Origin: Aspidapion aeneum | Taxonomy: Eukaryota > Arthropoda > Insecta > Coleoptera > Brentidae | DNA length: 64,000 nt | Assembly (NCBI GenBank): GCA_963576565.1 | Contig: OY755039.1 | Span: 84,131,289-84,195,288 of the forward strand | Direction: 5' to 3' | Shown here: positions 23,333 to 32,909 of the stretch, in pieces | Layout of the letters: every line of letters begins with the position of its first letter | Numbering within the stretch: position 1 is the stretch's first letter | The notes under the pieces: model-generated | Seen by the model: the letters and a program-made list of their open reading frames with translations, nothing else | What the model was told of the DNA's origin: nothing | Databases searched by the model: none | Program-made: the position numbers and the translations under genes

Positions 23333-24040
23333 TGGGGCTCCCTGGTGGTCCAGATAGGAGAGTTGTCTGGAATTTAACGGTGTCAGATGTGGACTGTAAT
23401 TTTAAGGGAATAAGGTCATAGGCTAAGCTGGTACAAGGGATTCTGAAATGGTCTAGTTTACCTTCTAGGTTAGTGTAGCAATAAACAAATGTATGTAAGG
23501 TAAAAATAATGCATTTTCACTTACCATTTTTATACAGGAAGCGGAACTCATGGGAGGACGCGCTGTTTAACCGTATTTTTTGCACCCACATTCATGTGGT
23601 AGGAGAGTCGCTAACACGCGTGTATGCTCGTTCGAAGGCGAAACGGTTGTCTGTGATGCGGCAGCAGGTATCGCTGCTGCGTTCCTTCTCCCACATGGCG
23701 CCCAGTGGCGTCGTTAATCCATAGGCGTAGGAGAAAAGGAATAAGTAGGAAGGAATGAGATTACGAAGGTCCATATTAAAGGAACTAGGAACCTTAGTAA
23801 TTCAAAATGCATTTTATGTAAAGTAAATTAATTATAGCAAATTGTAATATTTGCCTTTAAAACCGCGGGAGTTTCAAATGCAAATAACCCAGTAATTTTA
23901 AGTACTTAATTAGTTAATTAATACTAAATAAACAAAAAATAGAAAATGCTCTAGTGAATCACCAAATAGCCTAATTCGAACCAATTTGGTAAATTATAGT
24001 AAAAAGAACATATTTACAAAAAGGAAGGCGGGACGAACCA
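23333..24040 (-). repeat. BEL 3' LTR (708 bp)
   Basis: On the plus strand it starts TGGGGCTCC and ends GACGAACCA. The same 708-bp sequence recurs at 30577-31284. In element orientation this copy follows the polypurine tract. Confidence 0.95.
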
Positions 24041-24054
24041 TTTCCCACCCCCCT
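24041..24054 (-). other. BEL polypurine tract
   Basis: On the minus strand AGGGGGGTGGGAAA abuts the 3' LTR. This is the expected plus-strand DNA priming site. Confidence 0.8.
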
Positions 24055-24082
24055 GAGAATGCCCAGGGGCATTTCAGAGAGT

Positions 24083-27000
24083 TTAATTTGTAGGCAGGGC
24101 GCATAGTTTTACCAAAGGCCGTTTGTAGGTACCTTTAGTAGTCTTTACAATAGCAACCCGTGGAACATTATCAGAACCTTTAATAAGGTCTTCAATGCGG
24201 CCTAGGGGCCAATCCAATGGAGTGGAATTTTCATCTTTGATCAGTACCATAGTACCAATATCAATGGAAGCAAGAGGTTGGTGCCATTTGGCTCGCTGTT
24301 GCAAAGTGTGCAAATATTCGCGATGCCAGCGAATCCAAAAATCGCGGTGCATTCTTTGCAACAGTTGCCACCTGGACAGCCTGTTTAACGCAATATCGCA
24401 GTAGTTTGGATCGGGTATTGTACCTGGAGGCCTCAAATTTAAAAAATTATTAGGAGTCAAGACCGCCAGATCAGTAGGATCGGTGCTTAAGGCACATAAA
24501 GGACGTGAGTTCATTATGGCTTCAACTTGGGTTAAAACCGTATTTAATTCCTCATAGGTGAGTATTTGATTTCCAACTACCCTGTGAAGATGAGTCTTTA
24601 AAGATTTAATGTTTGATTCCCAAATGCCTCCCATGTGGGGAGCAGCAGGTGGGTTAAAAGACCAAACTATACCTTCCCCCTTCACGCAATCAGAAAAAAT
24701 TTGTCGCAAGTATTTTTCAGAGGCCACGAAGTTGGTCCCGCAGTCTGAAGAGATCTTTGAGCATAGTCCTCTTCTAGCTATGAAGCGGCGCAGAGCAGCC
24801 AGAAAGGCTTCTGATGTCATATCAGAGACTAACTCTAAATGCACGGCTTTAACAGCGCAACAGATAAATAAGCAGACATATGCTTTCATGGTTTTGGCAC
24901 CTCTGGTCCGACCAAGAGTAATCGTGAACGGACCACAAAAATCTATACCTACATTTTCGAACACCTTTGCTTCGGAAACTCTAAATTTCGGTAGGTTACC
25001 CATAGGGGGTTGAAGGGAGTTAGGTTTAGTTTTCCAGCAAGTATGGCAAGAACTTAAAACTTTTCTCACTACCTTTTTAGCAGACAATACCCAGAAGTTT
25101 TGCATTAGTAAAAAAGTTGTGGTCTGTATACCACAATGAAGATTGCTGCGATGCAAATCTAAAATCAGTAATTCAGTGAATTTTGCACTAGAAGGCAAAA
25201 GAATTGGAAATTTTTTATCGTATGATAAATTTGAATGGCATAAACGGCCTCCAACACGAAGCAAATCGTAGCTTTCATTATGCAAAAATGGACATAATTT
25301 TTGAAAAGCTTTTGGAAGCTGTTTCTTATCTTTTAGTAATTCAATTTCTTTTTGGAAAGAAAAAGATTGTACGCATTTCGAAATAAAAAGTAAGCCTTTG
25401 TAGTAATCCTGATTTGTAAGGTAATCAGTAGCAAAATTGTATGAGGGATTTTTAAACTTTTGTAACCCTCGCAAAAAGTAAGCAACTATTCTCTTAATTT
25501 TAAAAAGAGAACTGTATTTTTCAAACAAGTTGTTTACATAATATTCAACTGTTTGTTCGCAAGTAAAAACGTTAAAAATATTTTTTCGCTGTTCTTCCAA
25601 AACTGCATTCCCATCGTAAGTAACTGTCATAAAATCCCAAGTATTTGTAGGTTGGTTTAGAAAAGAAGGCCCTTCTAACCAAAAATAAAATCTTTGTAAA
25701 TCAGAGGGATACATTTCCCTAGTACCGCAGTCAGCAGGATTTTGTTCAGTAGGAACATAATGCCAAAACTCAGGGCTAATTCTTCCTTGTATATAGGCAG
25801 TTCTATTCGAAACAAATGTTTTAAATTTGTGAGGAGATCCCTGAATCCAAGATAAGGTCACTGTGCTATCAGTAAAAGCAAGAATTTTATCAAATTTAAT
25901 TTTTTCCGAGAACGTTTCTAGTAAAAAATCCATTAATTTAGCCAACAAAACAGCTCCTAAAAGCTCTAGTCTTGGTAAAGTTAGTTTACGACGCAACGGT
26001 GCGACTCTAGATTTACTACAAACAAAAAAAACTTTAATGTTTCCATCAGAATAAAAAATTCGAATATAAGCGACAGCACAATAGGCCCGTTCTGAACTAT
26101 CGCAAAATCCTACTAGCTGGATTTGACTAGCATTAGGCAAAATTATTTGACGAGGAATTTTAACAGAATGCAAAAACTTTAATTCATTTTTAAATTTTTC
26201 CCATTTAAAAACAATTTCCGGACTGACAGGGTCGTCCCAGTTTAAGTCTTCTGCCCAGCAGTATTGAACAATTAATTTTAAAATTAAAACTATTGGCGCC
26301 AAAAAAGACAGAGGGTCGTAAATGCGGGCCAAATTACTTAAAATTGTTCTTTTAGTGCATGTTTGGAGAGAACAGTCGAAAGTATAAAAAAATTCATCAG
26401 TATGAGGGTTCCAATTTAAACCGAGAATTTTCAAAGTTGAATTTTCAGCATCTAAATCGAGAGAAAGAGCCTTCATCGAAATGTGTGACTCAGGAAGATC
26501 GGATAGTAACTCGGGACAATTGCTCGCCCATTTACGCAATTCGAATCCACCTCGGCTAAGTAGCTCGATTAATTGATTTTTCATCTCAGTGGCCTTAAAA
26601 AAGTCATCACTTCCCGAAATCACATCATCGACAAAAACTGCCTCCTCAATGATTTTTGAGGCAAGAGGAAGGTCCTCATGCTCTCTAGCAAGTTGCAGCA
26701 AAGTTCTGATAGCCAAAAAGGGGCTACAAGAGACCCCGAATAAAACTCTATTTATTTCGAAGTCTTGAATAGGCTGGTTAGGATCAAACCTCCAAACTAT
26801 TCTTTGAAAATTAGTTTGACTAGGGTCAACTAAAATCATCCTGTACATTTGACGGATGTCGCAACAAAAGCAAAATTTATGCAAACGATAAAGTAATAAA
26901 ATTTTTTGTAAGTCCCTTTGTAAAGGGGGCCCAGTATAAACAGCGTTGTTGAGCGAGATTTTGCCAGGGGCGTGCATGCTCGCATCAAAAACCACCCTCA

Positions 27001-29374
27001 GGGGGGTGCTAGTAGAATCTTTTTTAAACACCGCATGGTGTGCAATATAAAAATGATTTGAAATTTCGGTCGGCAAAGGTGCAGAAACCGGTTGCATATG
27101 ATTATTATCTAAATAATCTTGTAAAACAGAGCTGTAGGCAGCATAAAAATCAGGGTTTTGTAGCAATTTCTTCTCAAGGGAGAAAAAACGACGTACGGCA
27201 ATGGATCGAGTGTCGCCAAAATCTGGAGCAGTAACTTTAAATGGTAAAGATACAATATATCTCCCCTCCTCATTTTTTGAGGTAGTTTTCAAAAAATAAT
27301 TTTCGCAAAACTCATCTTCGGGGTCAATGGCCTTGACATTAGGTATGTCATCTATTTGCCAAAATCGTTGTAGATTTTTATCTAAATTGACAAAGGAATC
27401 GTTCATTGACGTAGTAAAAAATGTTTTAATTTGATTTGTAGTTGAAGGTGAAAGTGAAAGATTGCCCATTATTCCCCAACCAAAAATAGTATTAATGCAG
27501 ACGGGGTTGTTGGGTCCCGTAGACAAACGACCATCTAGCAAAATGTAAGGGTACACATCGCCGCCCAACAATAAATCAATTTTATCGCTTTTATTAAAGC
27601 CTGGGTCAGCTAGTTCTAAGTTGGCGAGAAAAGGAAAACTTTTAATCGAAAATGAGGAATGAGGTAAATCACTACAAATTTTATCGAGTATTATCGCATC
27701 AAAATTAAAAACAAAATTATTATCACGCAAAGAGGATATATTGCAATTAATTCCAGATTTTGCCGAAGTTGTCATTCGATCTAAGCTTTGTAGAGTCATG
27801 GCGATATTAAATTTAGGAAGGCCCAAACTATCAGCACATGACTTAGATATAAATGAAGATTGAGCACCAGAGTCACAGATGGCGCGCACTGTGTGCCAAT
27901 TTTGAAAAACATCCTGTATTTGTATTAAAGCGGTACAGAGAAGTACTTCGCGATCATTTAAAGACATACCAGTAACAATGGTGTTAGTGGTTCTATTAAA
28001 TTCGGTAGCCACGGGGCTCCTCGGGGGTTGCACTGCAGAAGTAGAGGGGCTACTCGCAGAACTAGGTGTAGAATTAATAGGAAAAAAATGTAAGAGACTG
28101 TGATGAAATTGGCCACAATGTAAACATTTTTTTTCTGATTTGCATTGCTGGGGTAAATTATGCTTTGAGGCCAAACAGTTGACACACGCTTTATGTTGTT
28201 TAACAATCTCAAAACGTTGCTGGGGAGTTTTCGCCAAAAAATTAGGACATCTGTATATTATATGATCGCCACTTTTACAGAGAAAACAAAAATTTTGAGG
28301 GTTTGGAGTATTATTTAAGCCACTTTGGCCATTTGGAGACTGGGAGGCCTTTTTGGAGGCTCTCTGAGTATTAGCAAACAAAGCAGATCGATTTTGAAAC
28401 TTTGCTTGATTTTTCTGACTTGAAATTGACAAATCTTTATTTTTTAAGTAATCTTGAGTTTGTTGTATTTGTTCCAACGCAATGCAATGGCTAGAAACAA
28501 AAGCACGAATTTTATCATAAGAGGGGATCTCATTGGAGCAATAATTTTGCTCAAATGCCTTGCGCGTGGTTAGGTCCAACCTATCCAAGAGCATTTGTGC
28601 CATAATATAATCCCAAAACTCCGTTTTAAAACCCATGACTTTTAAAGCCCTTAAGTTTTTCGAAAAACAATCAAGCAAATTCCTCAAATTCGTAGCATTC
28701 TCTTTAGTAAGAGGAGAGAAGCCTTCAATTGCCTTCCAGTGAAGGTAAGCTTGTAATCGTTTATTTGTATACCTATCCACCAAGGTGTGGTAGGCATTTA
28801 AATAATTTTCAGCAAGGATAGGAATGTCAGAAATGACATCCAGGGCAGGGCCCTTTAAATTAGAAAAAAGCAAATTGAATTTTTCAAAGTTTCCCAGCGA
28901 CCTATTATTGTGCACGGTAGCATTAAAGGCTTGCAAAAAGGTTGGAAACTCCTTAAATTCCCCTTGAAAAAGAGGTATTTTTATCCTAGGCAGTAAACCA
29001 TGCTGGTCTGTGGAGGCACAGGGACTGCCCATGGGATTTATCGTACTGCTCAAAAGCCCTCCATCTTCAAAGGGTAGTTCGAAAAGTTCGTAAAATATAG
29101 TGGAAATCTCGTCACAGCGTTTGCAAAAGTCCATAAACACTTTGTTTTCTACTACTAAGCGATCCTCATCAGAGGCTACCAACGTCAACAAAGTATTATG
29201 GTGCTTTTCAAAATCTTTTTTGATTTTTGACAATGTCCGAAATTTGACTTTAAAGCCGCTGTGATAGGCAGGGTCATTTTTTGCGAGGGTCGCGGATTCA
29301 ATGATCAAGTTTAGCTGTGAAATCGCACTATAGCGCAAGGCTTTAGCCTTTAAAATTTTATCCGAACTAGACAT
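24083..29374 (-). CDS. BEL/Pao gag-pol polyprotein
   Basis: A single 1763-residue ORF encodes the whole retrotransposon polyprotein. The N-terminal Gag is followed at about residues 360-430 by CCHC-like knuckles (C-F-L-C-K-S-G-D-H-x5-C and two further Cys clusters). The aspartic protease has C-D-S-G-A near 497. The reverse transcriptase carries the catalytic F-V-D-D near 911 in place of the commoner Y-V-D-D. An RNase H-like region with L-V-G-F-C-D-S-S is near 1090. The integrase has a His-His-Cys-Cys zinc region (about 1408-1450) and a DDE core: V-G-I-D-F-C-G-P-F near 1475, S-D-C-G-T-N-F near 1543 and G-I-W-E-S-N near 1585. There is no envelope ORF. All catalytic residues that I can see are present and the frame is unbroken, so the copy may be competent. 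Confidence 0.95.
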   Translation of the reverse strand: MSSSDKILKAKALRYSAISQLNLIIESATLAKNDPAYHSGFKVKFRTLSKIKKDFEKHHNTLLTLVASDEDRLVVENKVFMDFCKRCDEISTIFYELFELPFEDGGLLSSTINPMGSPCASTDQHGLLPRIKIPLFQGEFKEFPTFLQAFNATVHNNRSLGNFEKFNLLFSNLKGPALDVISDIPILAENYLNAYHTLVDRYTNKRLQAYLHWKAIEGFSPLTKENATNLRNLLDCFSKNLRALKVMGFKTEFWDYIMAQMLLDRLDLTTRKAFEQNYCSNEIPSYDKIRAFVSSHCIALEQIQQTQDYLKNKDLSISSQKNQAKFQNRSALFANTQRASKKASQSPNGQSGLNNTPNPQNFCFLCKSGDHIIYRCPNFLAKTPQQRFEIVKQHKACVNCLASKHNLPQQCKSEKKCLHCGQFHHSLLHFFPINSTPSSASSPSTSAVQPPRSPVATEFNRTTNTIVTGMSLNDREVLLCTALIQIQDVFQNWHTVRAICDSGAQSSFISKSCADSLGLPKFNIAMTLQSLDRMTTSAKSGINCNISSLRDNNFVFNFDAIILDKICSDLPHSSFSIKSFPFLANLELADPGFNKSDKIDLLLGGDVYPYILLDGRLSTGPNNPVCINTIFGWGIMGNLSLSPSTTNQIKTFFTTSMNDSFVNLDKNLQRFWQIDDIPNVKAIDPEDEFCENYFLKTTSKNEEGRYIVSLPFKVTAPDFGDTRSIAVRRFFSLEKKLLQNPDFYAAYSSVLQDYLDNNHMQPVSAPLPTEISNHFYIAHHAVFKKDSTSTPLRVVFDASMHAPGKISLNNAVYTGPPLQRDLQKILLLYRLHKFCFCCDIRQMYRMILVDPSQTNFQRIVWRFDPNQPIQDFEINRVLFGVSCSPFLAIRTLLQLAREHEDLPLASKIIEEAVFVDDVISGSDDFFKATEMKNQLIELLSRGGFELRKWASNCPELLSDLPESHISMKALSLDLDAENSTLKILGLNWNPHTDEFFYTFDCSLQTCTKRTILSNLARIYDPLSFLAPIVLILKLIVQYCWAEDLNWDDPVSPEIVFKWEKFKNELKFLHSVKIPRQIILPNASQIQLVGFCDSSERAYCAVAYIRIFYSDGNIKVFFVCSKSRVAPLRRKLTLPRLELLGAVLLAKLMDFLLETFSEKIKFDKILAFTDSTVTLSWIQGSPHKFKTFVSNRTAYIQGRISPEFWHYVPTEQNPADCGTREMYPSDLQRFYFWLEGPSFLNQPTNTWDFMTVTYDGNAVLEEQRKNIFNVFTCEQTVEYYVNNLFEKYSSLFKIKRIVAYFLRGLQKFKNPSYNFATDYLTNQDYYKGLLFISKCVQSFSFQKEIELLKDKKQLPKAFQKLCPFLHNESYDLLRVGGRLCHSNLSYDKKFPILLPSSAKFTELLILDLHRSNLHCGIQTTTFLLMQNFWVLSAKKVVRKVLSSCHTCWKTKPNSLQPPMGNLPKFRVSEAKVFENVGIDFCGPFTITLGRTRGAKTMKAYVCLFICCAVKAVHLELVSDMTSEAFLAALRRFIARRGLCSKISSDCGTNFVASEKYLRQIFSDCVKGEGIVWSFNPPAAPHMGGIWESNIKSLKTHLHRVVGNQILTYEELNTVLTQVEAIMNSRPLCALSTDPTDLAVLTPNNFLNLRPPGTIPDPNYCDIALNRLSRWQLLQRMHRDFWIRWHREYLHTLQQRAKWHQPLASIDIGTMVLIKDENSTPLDWPLGRIEDLIKGSDNVPRVAIVKTTKGTYKRPLVKLCALPTN

Positions 29375-30169
29375 GATTTAAAAAAAAATCCAAAAAATAA
29401 TTGACAAAAATTAGGTAAACTGAAAAAAAATCAAAATTTGGACACCCTGTATAAATATTAATGTCCTACGTTTAATTACAATAATCAAACTATAAGCGCA
29501 CAAAAGTAAAGAAAATACCCGATGCAAACTAATGATAACAAAAAACTTGTGTATAAGTTTTTTTATCTTCGCCTCGCGAATTCAAATAAGTAGGTACCTA
29601 CTATGTATTAAATTTAAAAATAAATACCTACAAATCAAAAGCATTTAATTTGGTAAAACTATTTATCTGCCTTTACACGAAAACAAATTCTCAAGTTAAG
29701 AATTAAATTTCCTTCAAAATTTATTATGCACGCAAAAAATGGATACAATCATAGCCATTTGCAGACAGATATTATAATAGTAAATTAGAAATAGATATAT
29801 TCATAGCAATTTTTACGCAAAAACGAATATAGTAAAGCATCCGCAATCGGATATAGTCATAGCAATTTGCAATAAGCAAAAATGAATATGGCAATGTGGA
29901 GATTTTTTTCGAGCAAATTGGATATAATTATAGCAATCCACAAATGTGAAGGCACAACGGCTAAAATAATAGCACTTTGCAGACACTATTTTAAACTATT
30001 TCCAGTGACAAACAAAAAAACACCCAAATTCCATACGGTTTTTTTTTTACAAAAAAGAAACGAAAAAACTTGATTTATTCGAAACAAAAAAAAGCATAGT
30101 AGTTTACAGATTTTATCTGTGTTTGGTTTTTCGCATGAAAAGGCTAAATTTATTGTTAAAAATATTTAA

Positions 30170-30505
30170 TTTTTACACAAAAAAAAATCGCAAAATGTAT
30201 TTTAGAAACCTAGGGGTTTTCTAAAGTAGGCATGTAAGAAAAACAAGGGTTTTTCTTGCATTTGTTTTTACACAAAAAAAATCGCAAAATGTATTTTAGA
30301 AACCTAGGGGTTTTCTAAAGTAGGCATGTAAGAAAAACAAGGGTTTTTCTTGCATTTGTTTTTACACAAAAAAAAAATCGCAAAATGTATTTTAGAAACC
30401 TAGGGGTTTTCTAAAGTAGGCATGTAAGAAAAACAAGGGTTTTTCTTGCATTTGAAACCAGTAAAAAAGGCATTTAGGAAAAACAAGGGTTTTTCTTGCA
30501 TTTGA
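30170..30505. repeat. Tandem repeat in the BEL leader
   Basis: A ~93-bp unit containing AATCGCAAAATGTATTTTAG and ending in GGGTTTTTCTTGCATTTG occurs three times, followed by two shorter partial copies. Such leader arrays vary between copies of one family. Confidence 0.85.
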
Positions 30506-30555
30506 AACCAGTAAAAAAAAACTAACCTAAAAAGGCAAAAAAACGATTCCAGAAA

Positions 30556-30572
30556 TCCGGCTCGAAGGACCA
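30556..30572 (-). other. BEL primer-binding site, tRNA-Tyr type
   Basis: The minus strand reads TGGTCCTTCGAGCCGGA, four bases inside the 5' LTR. This is complementary to the 3' end of animal tRNA-Tyr as I remember it (CCGGCTCGAAGGA plus CCA), a 17-nt match. Confidence 0.8.
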
Positions 30573-30576
30573 AAAA

Positions 30577-31284
30577 TGGGGCTCCCTGGTGGTCCAGATA
30601 GGAGAGTTGTCTGGAATTTAACGGTGTCAGATGTGGACTGTAATTTTAAGGGAATAAGGTCATAGGCTAAGCTGGTACAAGGGATTCTGAAATGGTCTAG
30701 TTTACCTTCTAGGTTAGTGTAGCAATAAACAAATGTATGTAAGGTAAAAATAATGCATTTTCACTTACCATTTTTATACAGGAAGCGGAACTCATGGGAG
30801 GACGCGCTGTTTAACCGTATTTTTTGCACCCACATTCATGTGGTAGGAGAGTCGCTAACACGCGTGTATGCTCGTTCGAAGGCGAAACGGTTGTCTGTGA
30901 TGCGGCAGCAGGTATCGCTGCTGCGTTCCTTCTCCCACATGGCGCCCAGTGGCGTCGTTAATCCATAGGCGTAGGAGAAAAGGAATAAGTAGGAAGGAAT
31001 GAGATTACGAAGGTCCATATTAAAGGAACTAGGAACCTTAGTAATTCAAAATGCATTTTATGTAAAGTAAATTAATTATAGCAAATTGTAATATTTGCCT
31101 TTAAAACCGCGGGAGTTTCAAATGCAAATAACCCAGTAATTTTAAGTACTTAATTAGTTAATTAATACTAAATAAACAAAAAATAGAAAATGCTCTAGTG
31201 AATCACCAAATAGCCTAATTCGAACCAATTTGGTAAATTATAGTAAAAAGAACATATTTACAAAAAGGAAGGCGGGACGAACCA
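30577..31284 (-). repeat. BEL 5' LTR (708 bp)
   Basis: It matches the LTR at 23333-24040 in length and, where compared, in sequence. It contains the promoter in element orientation. Short open frames inside both LTRs are not genes. Confidence 0.95.
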
Positions 31285-31551
31285 ATCTCTATCAGGACTT
31301 TCGTAAGCGTCATTGGTCCAGTGCTCATAACATAATTTATGAGCTTGAATATCAGCATCTTCTTTTAGGTGTTGTGGTAAACGGCTGTAGACTGTCTGTA
31401 TATCAGAGCTGAAAAGACCTAGCAGGACTTCTTTGGGAATGTATGATAGCTCTACGTCAGACAACTCATTAAGCTTCTTCCCCAAACAAACTGCTTTTAA
31501 AGTTAATACACACTGCTTTAATTGGTCACGATCCATCGTTTCCAAATCCAT
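31285..31551 (-). pseudogene. 5' part of a small conserved Polinton gene, split by BEL
   Basis: The ATG at 31551 overlaps the end of the protease ORF by 26 bp. The product starts M-D-L-E-T-M-D-R-D-Q-L and has a helical segment with G-L-F-S-S-D-I-Q-T-V-Y-S-R-L-P and an E-H-W motif. I recall this small protein as a recurrent companion of capsid genes in insect Polintons, but its function is unknown to me. The BEL insertion cuts the frame after Asp 89. The remaining ORF runs eight codons into the LTR and stops, leaving a 97-residue truncated product. The missing C-terminal part, with a Cys cluster and possible CaaX end, lies at 23211-23332. Confidence 0.7.
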
Positions 31552-31939
31552 TTATCGTTTGTCTAGTAGATAGGAACTTTAAGCACAGATGACCGCAGAC
31601 TACTGAATTAAATTTTTGCTCCCTGAAGTAGTTATATATGATTTTTTTAGACGGGTTCGGACCTGTTTTAAGGTAGCAAACAAGTTCCTGAGGTGGTGCA
31701 AGATTGCCAAATGAATCAAAATAAAAGGTAATCGAATTTCTCTTTTTTATGCAAACCCAATGTGTACCAGGGCCTGTCGAAATATCCAAGTTAATGATAA
31801 TACTCTCATTGCATCGGGGGCCTTTTTTAGGTAGAGCATCCCTCATATATACACCTCTAAAGTGCGGTATTTTTAAAACTTTTGAATAATTATCCAGTTC
31901 AAAATTAGAAAGTGGTTTTACTGGGATGCTACCAATCAG
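31526..31939 (-). CDS. Adenain-like maturation protease, entered by -1 frameshift
   Basis: A cysteine protease of the adenovirus/Polinton type that would process virion proteins. The catalytic His lies in G-P-G-T-H-W-V, the acidic partner in Y-F-D-S-F-G-N-L, and the nucleophile in V-V-C-G-H-L-C. The only early ATG (31846) would give 106 residues and omit the conserved N-terminal stretch L-S-N-F-E-L-D-N-Y-x12-F-R-G-V. That stretch is coded upstream in the same frame without any ATG. The frame is open from about 31988 and is entered exactly by a -1 slip at the A AAA AAC heptamer ending the upstream ORF (31939-31945). The predicted frameshift product adds 137 residues to the 309-residue upstream protein. 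Alternatives are non-AUG initiation or splicing. Confidence 0.75.
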   Translation of the reverse strand: MIGSIPVKPLSNFELDNYSKVLKIPHFRGVYMRDALPKKGPRCNESIIINLDISTGPGTHWVCIKKRNSITFYFDSFGNLAPPQELVCYLKTGPNPSKKIIYNYFREQKFNSVVCGHLCLKFLSTRQTINGFGNDGS

Positions 31940-32865
31940 TTTTTTGAATTTGAATGCAGGGAAAGGGCTAGGCCCGTTTTGTATGGTTTAAGATAAAGGC
32001 CGCTTCCTTTTTTACCTAACTCGATGGTTGCGTTATGCCTTTTTGTTTCGGCCAAGTTATTTTTCGCGTTTTTTACCGCGTTAATTGTCCGAATAATAGT
32101 GCTGGCGCCTCCGGCTAAACTGCCGAGCGCCCCCAGGCTGGCAATGATCGGTAGAAGAGGTAGAAAGCCGCCCGTTTTAGGAATAGGGATAATTCTAGGT
32201 TTAAGAAATTTTCTTCGGCCACCGGCCTGCTTTACCGTTTTCTTTGCCGCTTTTAGAGCAGTTTGAACCAGTTTTAAAATCGATTGCCCCCTAGTTTTAC
32301 CCCCATCTTTTATTTTTAATTTAACTTTTTTTACAAGACCTCCCCCAAACGATCTTTTTTTATCTTTTCTTTTTACTTTGTATTTTCGTCGCGAACCTCC
32401 CCCTCGCTTAAGCTTGTTAGATAGTCTTGATTTTTTAATATTTTTTTTCTTACCGTTAAGACGCGCTTTAGATTTTAACCCCAAACCCAATTTTTGTTTA
32501 ACTTTCATTATATTTGAGACTAGAAAAGCTTCGGCCTTTTCCTTAAAGCTAGAATCTCTTGACTTAACAATATTCCACGCGTTTTCCGCTAATATTTGAT
32601 CGGCCTTGTGTCGCTCTTTTAAATCATTACTGCTAGAATAGGATATGTCATGGTCTCTAGCGTGGCTATCTAATTTATTAACGGGTGTGTCACCTCTCGC
32701 CAGACGTTTTTTTAGCTTTGTACCAGGGCCTGTGAAATTGTGTCCCGGCAAGTGAAGTTCAAATGGTAGATTATTTATAAGCGAATTGACAAAACCTCGC
32801 CCAGTCTTTCTCCGGATCTCCTTAGGCTTGGTACACTTACGTCTGCTCCCGACAACAGCAGACAT
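31936..32865 (-). CDS. Virion protein with PLA2-like and pX/pVI-like regions
   Basis: A 309-residue basic protein. The N-terminal part has P-G-H-N-F-T-G-P-G-T and D-S-H-A-R-D-H-D-I-S-Y, the calcium-loop and His-Asp-x-x-Tyr pattern of the parvovirus-type phospholipase A2 domain used in membrane crossing. The middle is Lys/Arg/Gly-rich and probably binds DNA. The C-terminal third has a hydrophobic G-G-F-L-P-L-L-P-I-I-A-S-L-G-A-L-G-S segment and a helix, like adenovirus core/membrane-lytic proteins. I chose the ATG at 32865: the ATG at 32934 would overlap the divergent ATPase start at 32910. The ORF ends with the slippery heptamer and TGA. Gly-Gly sites may be protease targets (inference). Confidence 0.7.
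   Translation of the reverse strand: MSAVVGSRRKCTKPKEIRRKTGRGFVNSLINNLPFELHLPGHNFTGPGTKLKKRLARGDTPVNKLDSHARDHDISYSSSNDLKERHKADQILAENAWNIVKSRDSSFKEKAEAFLVSNIMKVKQKLGLGLKSKARLNGKKKNIKKSRLSNKLKRGGGSRRKYKVKRKDKKRSFGGGLVKKVKLKIKDGGKTRGQSILKLVQTALKAAKKTVKQAGGRRKFLKPRIIPIPKTGGFLPLLPIIASLGALGSLAGGASTIIRTINAVKNAKNNLAETKRHNATIELGKKGSGLYLKPYKTGLALSLHSNSKN
31939..31945 (-). promoter_or_regulatory. Programmed -1 frameshift site A AAA AAC
   Basis: In the frame of the PLA2-like ORF the heptamer is split X XXY YYZ as A AAA AAC and is followed at once by TGA. This is among the most efficient eukaryotic slippery sequences. Downstream, CCAGT (about 31920) can pair with ACTGG about 26 nt later, extended by AU pairs around a bulge, giving a modest hairpin 11-14 nt after the site. 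Confidence 0.65.
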
Positions 32866-32909
32866 TAAACTAAATCTATTTTTATAATTTTTATTAATTA
32901 TATAAAACA

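Larger units (their letters stand above)
23333..31284 (-). mobile_element. BEL/Pao LTR retrotransposon nested in the Polinton
   Basis: The 7952-bp element lies on the minus strand, with two 708-bp LTRs (TG...CA), a 5-bp target duplication, a tRNA primer-binding site, a polypurine tract and one long gag-pol ORF without stops. The LTRs appear identical wherever I compared them, which points to a recent insertion. It faces the same way as the Polinton gene it interrupts. Confidence 0.95.

Noticed and set aside
23509..23724. 71-codon ORF, repeated at 30753-30968
   Set aside because: It lies antisense inside both BEL LTRs and is duplicated with them; no protein family.
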